From NCBI GenBank assembly GCA_002748425.1, contig PDSJ01000013.1:124001-188000 (forward strand): a DNA stretch of 64,000 bases, given 5' to 3'. The position numbers and the translations under genes were made by a program. The DNA is from a candidate division KSB3 bacterium (GTDB lineage Bacteria > Moduliflexota > Moduliflexia > Moduliflexales > Moduliflexaceae). The notes under the pieces were generated by a model, which was not told where the DNA came from, searched no databases, and was given only the letters and a program-made list of their open reading frames with translations. Numbering within the stretch: the stretch's first letter is position 1; every line of letters starts with the position of its first letter. This document shows, piece by piece, positions 61,602 through 64,000 of this stretch.

Positions 61602-62756
61602 ATGAAGGCAAAAGCTAACACTGTTTTACAAAAGACGAATAGTGATGTCGTATTCTCAATTGGAGGATTTCATATCACGGTCAAGATGCTCCAAAAAGCG
61701 ACACCGTATTTTTTCATCGGTCCTGCCCTGTTGATTCTCTTCTTTACGCTGATCTATCCTGTATTTTACGGTCTTGGACTCAGTTTCTTCAATTGGACAT
61801 TACGGGATATGGCCTCAGCAGAATCCCCGAAACTCACCAGCGCATCTTTCGACTTACTCAAAAAAGACGGGCTTCCCGATAACGTGCTGGACCAGCTCGA
61901 TCGTTTCAAAAATCGAAAATTTCGAACAAAGGAAAAATTTCTTAAAAAGATAGAAGGCGCGATCGGAGCTGAGGCAACGGCACGCTATCAGAAATTCCTT
62001 CTGAAGCGCACTCTGAAAAAGCCCGAATTTATCGGATTCGGGAATTACAGGGAACTGGCGAAGAGTGAATTCTTCTGGACCAGCGTGGGCGTCACGTTGA
62101 AATTTTCCTTGAGTGTGGTTGTCTTTGAAATTCTGCTGGGCTTATTTCTGGCTCTGCTCTTAGAAGAAAAAATGAAAGGATTACGCTTGTTTCGGACGAT
62201 CTTTCTCCTGCCGATCATGATCGCGCCTGTTGTCGTCGGATTAATCTGGCGTTTTCTCTACGATCCCTCTTTTGGGATGATCAATTACTTCTTGAGCTTT
62301 CTTGGTATCGCTCCCCAAACCTGGCTGTCCGATCCCTCATTGGCCTTGCCAGCAGTTGTTCTGGCGGATATCTGGCAATGGACACCCTTTGTCTTTCTCT
62401 TACTCCTCGCAGGTCTGCAAGGCATCCCGCGATCTCTGTTAGAGGCCGGCGAAGTCGACGGCACAAACTATCTGCAAAATCTCGTTTATATTAAACTGCC
62501 GCAAATTAAGTCCATTATCGGGATTACAGCGATTTTACGGTTGATCGATTCTTTCCGCAGCCTGGTGGTGATGTTCGTGATGACTGAAGGCGGACCAGGT
62601 ATGTCCACTGAGGTTCTCTCATTACACCTGTACAAAACCGCGTTTACCAGTCAGCGGCTTGGATTGGCATCGGCAATTGCCGTTGTACTGATAGCGATCA
62701 TCCTCTCGCTGGCGGCAGTGTTAATGTGGAGCATGCGTTCCCCACAGGAGGTATAA
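61602..62756 (+). CDS. Carbohydrate ABC transporter permease (MalF/UgpA type)
   Basis: A 384-residue inner-membrane permease with six or seven helices. The EAA loop LEAGEVDGTNYLQNLVYIKLPQI contacts the ATPase, and the TM3 block ILLGLFLALLLEEKMKGLRLFR precedes it. AAAAGGAG lies before the ATG. Between the first helix and the conserved FGNYREL block there is an extra charged stretch of about 65 residues (SPKLTSASFDLLKKDGLPD onwards), not seen in ordinary UgpA proteins; it would sit in the periplasm. No ATPase gene is in this cluster, so a shared MsmK-type ATPase or one outside the window is needed. Confidence 0.92.
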   Translation: MKAKANTVLQKTNSDVVFSIGGFHITVKMLQKATPYFFIGPALLILFFTLIYPVFYGLGLSFFNWTLRDMASAESPKLTSASFDLLKKDGLPDNVLDQLDRFKNRKFRTKEKFLKKIEGAIGAEATARYQKFLLKRTLKKPEFIGFGNYRELAKSEFFWTSVGVTLKFSLSVVVFEILLGLFLALLLEEKMKGLRLFRTIFLLPIMIAPVVVGLIWRFLYDPSFGMINYFLSFLGIAPQTWLSDPSLALPAVVLADIWQWTPFVFLLLLAGLQGIPRSLLEAGEVDGTNYLQNLVYIKLPQIKSIIGITAILRLIDSFRSLVVMFVMTEGGPGMSTEVLSLHLYKTAFTSQRLGLASAIAVVLIAIILSLAAVLMWSMRSPQEV

Positions 62757-62758
62757 GA

Positions 62759-63595
62759 ATGGCCAATGTCACTAAACGCGCAAAAGCAACGATGTACCTC
62801 AGATATGTCGTGGTCGTGGTGGGAGCAGCAGTGAGTCTCTTTCCGATTTTTGTCATGATCACGACGTCATTTAAAATCCGCACAGATGCTTTCAGCATCC
62901 CTCCAAAGTGGTTGTTTGTCCCAACCCTGCAAAATTACATACATGTCTTGTTCAGTCAGAATTTTTTTCGCTATTTTGTCAACAGCATTATCATTGCCCT
63001 GCTCGCCACCTTGTTCAGCGTCGTCCTCGGGGCACTGGCCGCGTATGCCCTGGCGCGCTTCAGGTTTATGGGTAAAGGTGTGGTGATTATGGGCACGCTC
63101 TTACTGCGCATGGTCGCCCCGGTCATTCTGGTGATTCCGATTTTTATTCTCTGGAACAAGCTCGGTTTGATCAACGGACGATTTGGCCTGGTGTTAACGT
63201 ATGTCGCTCTGAACCTTTCTTTTAACATCTGGGTTTTACGCACCTTTATTTTGGAGATTCCGGTCGAGTTGGAAGAAGCTGCGTTGATCGACGGCTGTGG
63301 AGAATTTACCATTTTCTTCAAGATCATCCTGCCGTTGATCGCACCGGGATTAGCAGTCGCCAGCATCTTTACCTTCCGCATTGCCTGGAACGAATTTATT
63401 CTGAGTCTGGTCTTGACAAATCGTTTCACCAGGACCTTGCCGGTGGCCGTCTCATTATATCTGACGGATCACGGAATTGAATGGGGCCAAATTACAGCCA
63501 TTGCCACAATAATCGCTGTTCCGGCATTTATTTTTACCTTTACTGCTGCCAAGAGCCTGATCATGGGACTAACTGCGGGAGCCGTGAAGGGGTAA
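62759..63595 (+). CDS. Carbohydrate ABC transporter permease (MalG/UgpE type)
   Basis: A 278-residue permease with six hydrophobic helices. SLFPIFVMITTSFKIRTDAF opens the protein, LGALAAYALARFRF and the EAA loop LEEAALIDGCGEFTIFFKIILPLIAPG follow in normal order. AGGAGG stands 7 bases before the ATG at 62759; the track start overlaps the upstream gene. It lies 2 bases after the MalF-type stop, so the two subunits are translationally coupled. A bidirectional hairpin follows. Confidence 0.94.
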   Translation: MANVTKRAKATMYLRYVVVVVGAAVSLFPIFVMITTSFKIRTDAFSIPPKWLFVPTLQNYIHVLFSQNFFRYFVNSIIIALLATLFSVVLGALAAYALARFRFMGKGVVIMGTLLLRMVAPVILVIPIFILWNKLGLINGRFGLVLTYVALNLSFNIWVLRTFILEIPVELEEAALIDGCGEFTIFFKIILPLIAPGLAVASIFTFRIAWNEFILSLVLTNRFTRTLPVAVSLYLTDHGIEWGQITAIATIIAVPAFIFTFTAAKSLIMGLTAGAVKG

Positions 63596-63656
63596 AGTGG
63601 CGACGTGTCACACCTGGGGCAATCGTCACGAGAAGTACTTCTGCACACTGCGCCAT

Positions 63657-63687
63657 CAGTGTGCGTAAATCTCTTTTACGCACACTG
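63657..63687. terminator. Bidirectional hairpin terminator
   Basis: CAGTGTGCGTAAA (63657-63669) and TTTACGCACACTG (63675-63687) are perfect reverse complements around 5 bases, between convergent genes. On the plus strand TTATGCTGTTCTT follows. Confidence 0.7.
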
Positions 63688-63732
63688 TTATGCTGTTCTT
63701 AGCAGGACGTTCTCAAGCTTTTTTCAACAAGA

Positions 63733-64000
63733 TCAACCCTGCTCTAAATAGCTCATAATACGCTTGACATAGCGTCGATCCTGATTGTAATGCCAAATCG
63801 CTTTTTGGAGGTCGTCGCGGCCTCCGTTTCTGAGCAGATAGTTTGCTGCCGAGTACGCAGCATCTTCCACGTCAAAGGGATCTTTTACCCCGTCTCCATT
63901 CGCATCAATGGCATTGCGCACCCAGGTTTCAGGAATAAACTGAAAAGGGCCGACCGCACCTTTACGCGAGCCATAGACCTGTTGAGGATCCCAGTGCAAC
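63733..64000 (-). CDS. Lytic transglycosylase, C-terminal part (5' end beyond window)
   Basis: Only the last 88 or so codons are present; the frame stays open to base 64000, where the first codon in the track is an internal TTG. SRKGAVGPFQFIPETWVRNAID, DGVKDPFDVEDAAYSAANYLLRNGG and WHYNQDRRYVKRIMSY match the second half of the SLT/MltB-type lytic transglycosylase domain, which cleaves peptidoglycan glycan strands in the periplasm. The catalytic Glu would lie upstream, outside the window. Signal peptide and other domains are not visible. Confidence 0.85.
   Translation of the reverse strand, partial: LHWDPQQVYGSRKGAVGPFQFIPETWVRNAIDANGDGVKDPFDVEDAAYSAANYLLRNGGRDDLQKAIWHYNQDRRYVKRIMSYLEQG

Noticed and set aside
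1-64000. CRISPR array, insertion sequence, integrase or prophage genes
   Set aside because: No regularly spaced repeats, transposase or integrase motifs, or terminal inverted repeats around a mobile gene were seen on either strand.

Overview
The window reads as a chromosomal segment of a diderm (Gram-negative-type) bacterium. LpxC implies lipid A. MurJ, zinc-type L31, Rho and a class II (B12-dependent) ribonucleotide reductase point to a free-living, probably anaerobic or facultative bacterium. Several genes belong to families tied to the exosortase A (XrtA/PEP-CTERM) surface-export system, and one gene is itself a PEP-CTERM protein. I cannot place the phylum from sequence alone. The mixture (XrtA glycan genes, bacillithiol-associated YtxJ, DUF1385 beside L31 and Rho) suggests an uncultured lineage; Modulibacteria/KSB3 would be one guess, held weakly. 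I see no insertion sequence, prophage, CRISPR array, rRNA or tRNA.

Layout. 1-7.0 kb (minus): an exopolysaccharide cluster with a TIGR03087-like glycosyltransferase cut by the window edge, two GT4 enzymes, a hexapeptide acetyltransferase, an asparagine-synthetase-like protein lacking its Cys nucleophile, and an O-antigen-ligase-like membrane protein. 7.2-13.7 kb: envelope and housekeeping genes (lpxC divergent from galU-ytxJ-murJ, an isochorismatase-like hydrolase, a phosphoesterase, a group 2-type sigma factor). 14.2-18.6 kb: a ParB-like/repeat/double-Usp fusion, a frameshifted dapA-family gene and an XrtA-type polysaccharide deacetylase. 18.7-22.9 kb: DUF1385 protein, rpmE, rho, and a divergent RluD-type pseudouridine synthase.

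23.0-28.3 kb (plus) is the most unusual part. It holds three genes: a CheW-domain protein with a NuoE-like helical tail, a NuoF-like protein whose FMN/NADH and cluster motifs have decayed, and an [FeFe]-hydrogenase-like protein that keeps the whole N-terminal Fe-S relay but has Ser in place of both L1 cysteines of the H-cluster. It resembles an HndA-HndC-HndD electron-bifurcating hydrogenase that lost catalysis and was tied to a chemotaxis coupling domain; a redox or H2-related signalling role is inference.

28.3-38.0 kb: UDP-sugar epimerase, a NrdD-like protein without the glycyl-radical domain, then nrdR-nrdJ preceded by two NrdR boxes, a glutaminyl cyclase and glgB. 38.0-48.7 kb: a second glycan block (GT2, XrtA-type FemAB, a PEP-CTERM protein with a textbook sigma-54 promoter, GT-C transferase, GNAT/FemAB-like protein, WecE, UPF0104, WbqC, PilZ-GT2 fusion). 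48.8-50.8 kb: nucleosidase, MBL hydrolase, dtd. 51.5-63.6 kb: carbohydrate uptake and use, with a beta-hydroxyacid dehydrogenase and an RbsABC-type importer, then a FadR-type GntR regulator divergent from ulaG, a 3HCDH-family dehydrogenase and a MalEFG/UgpBAE-type importer. The last 268 bases are the 3' end of a lytic transglycosylase gene.
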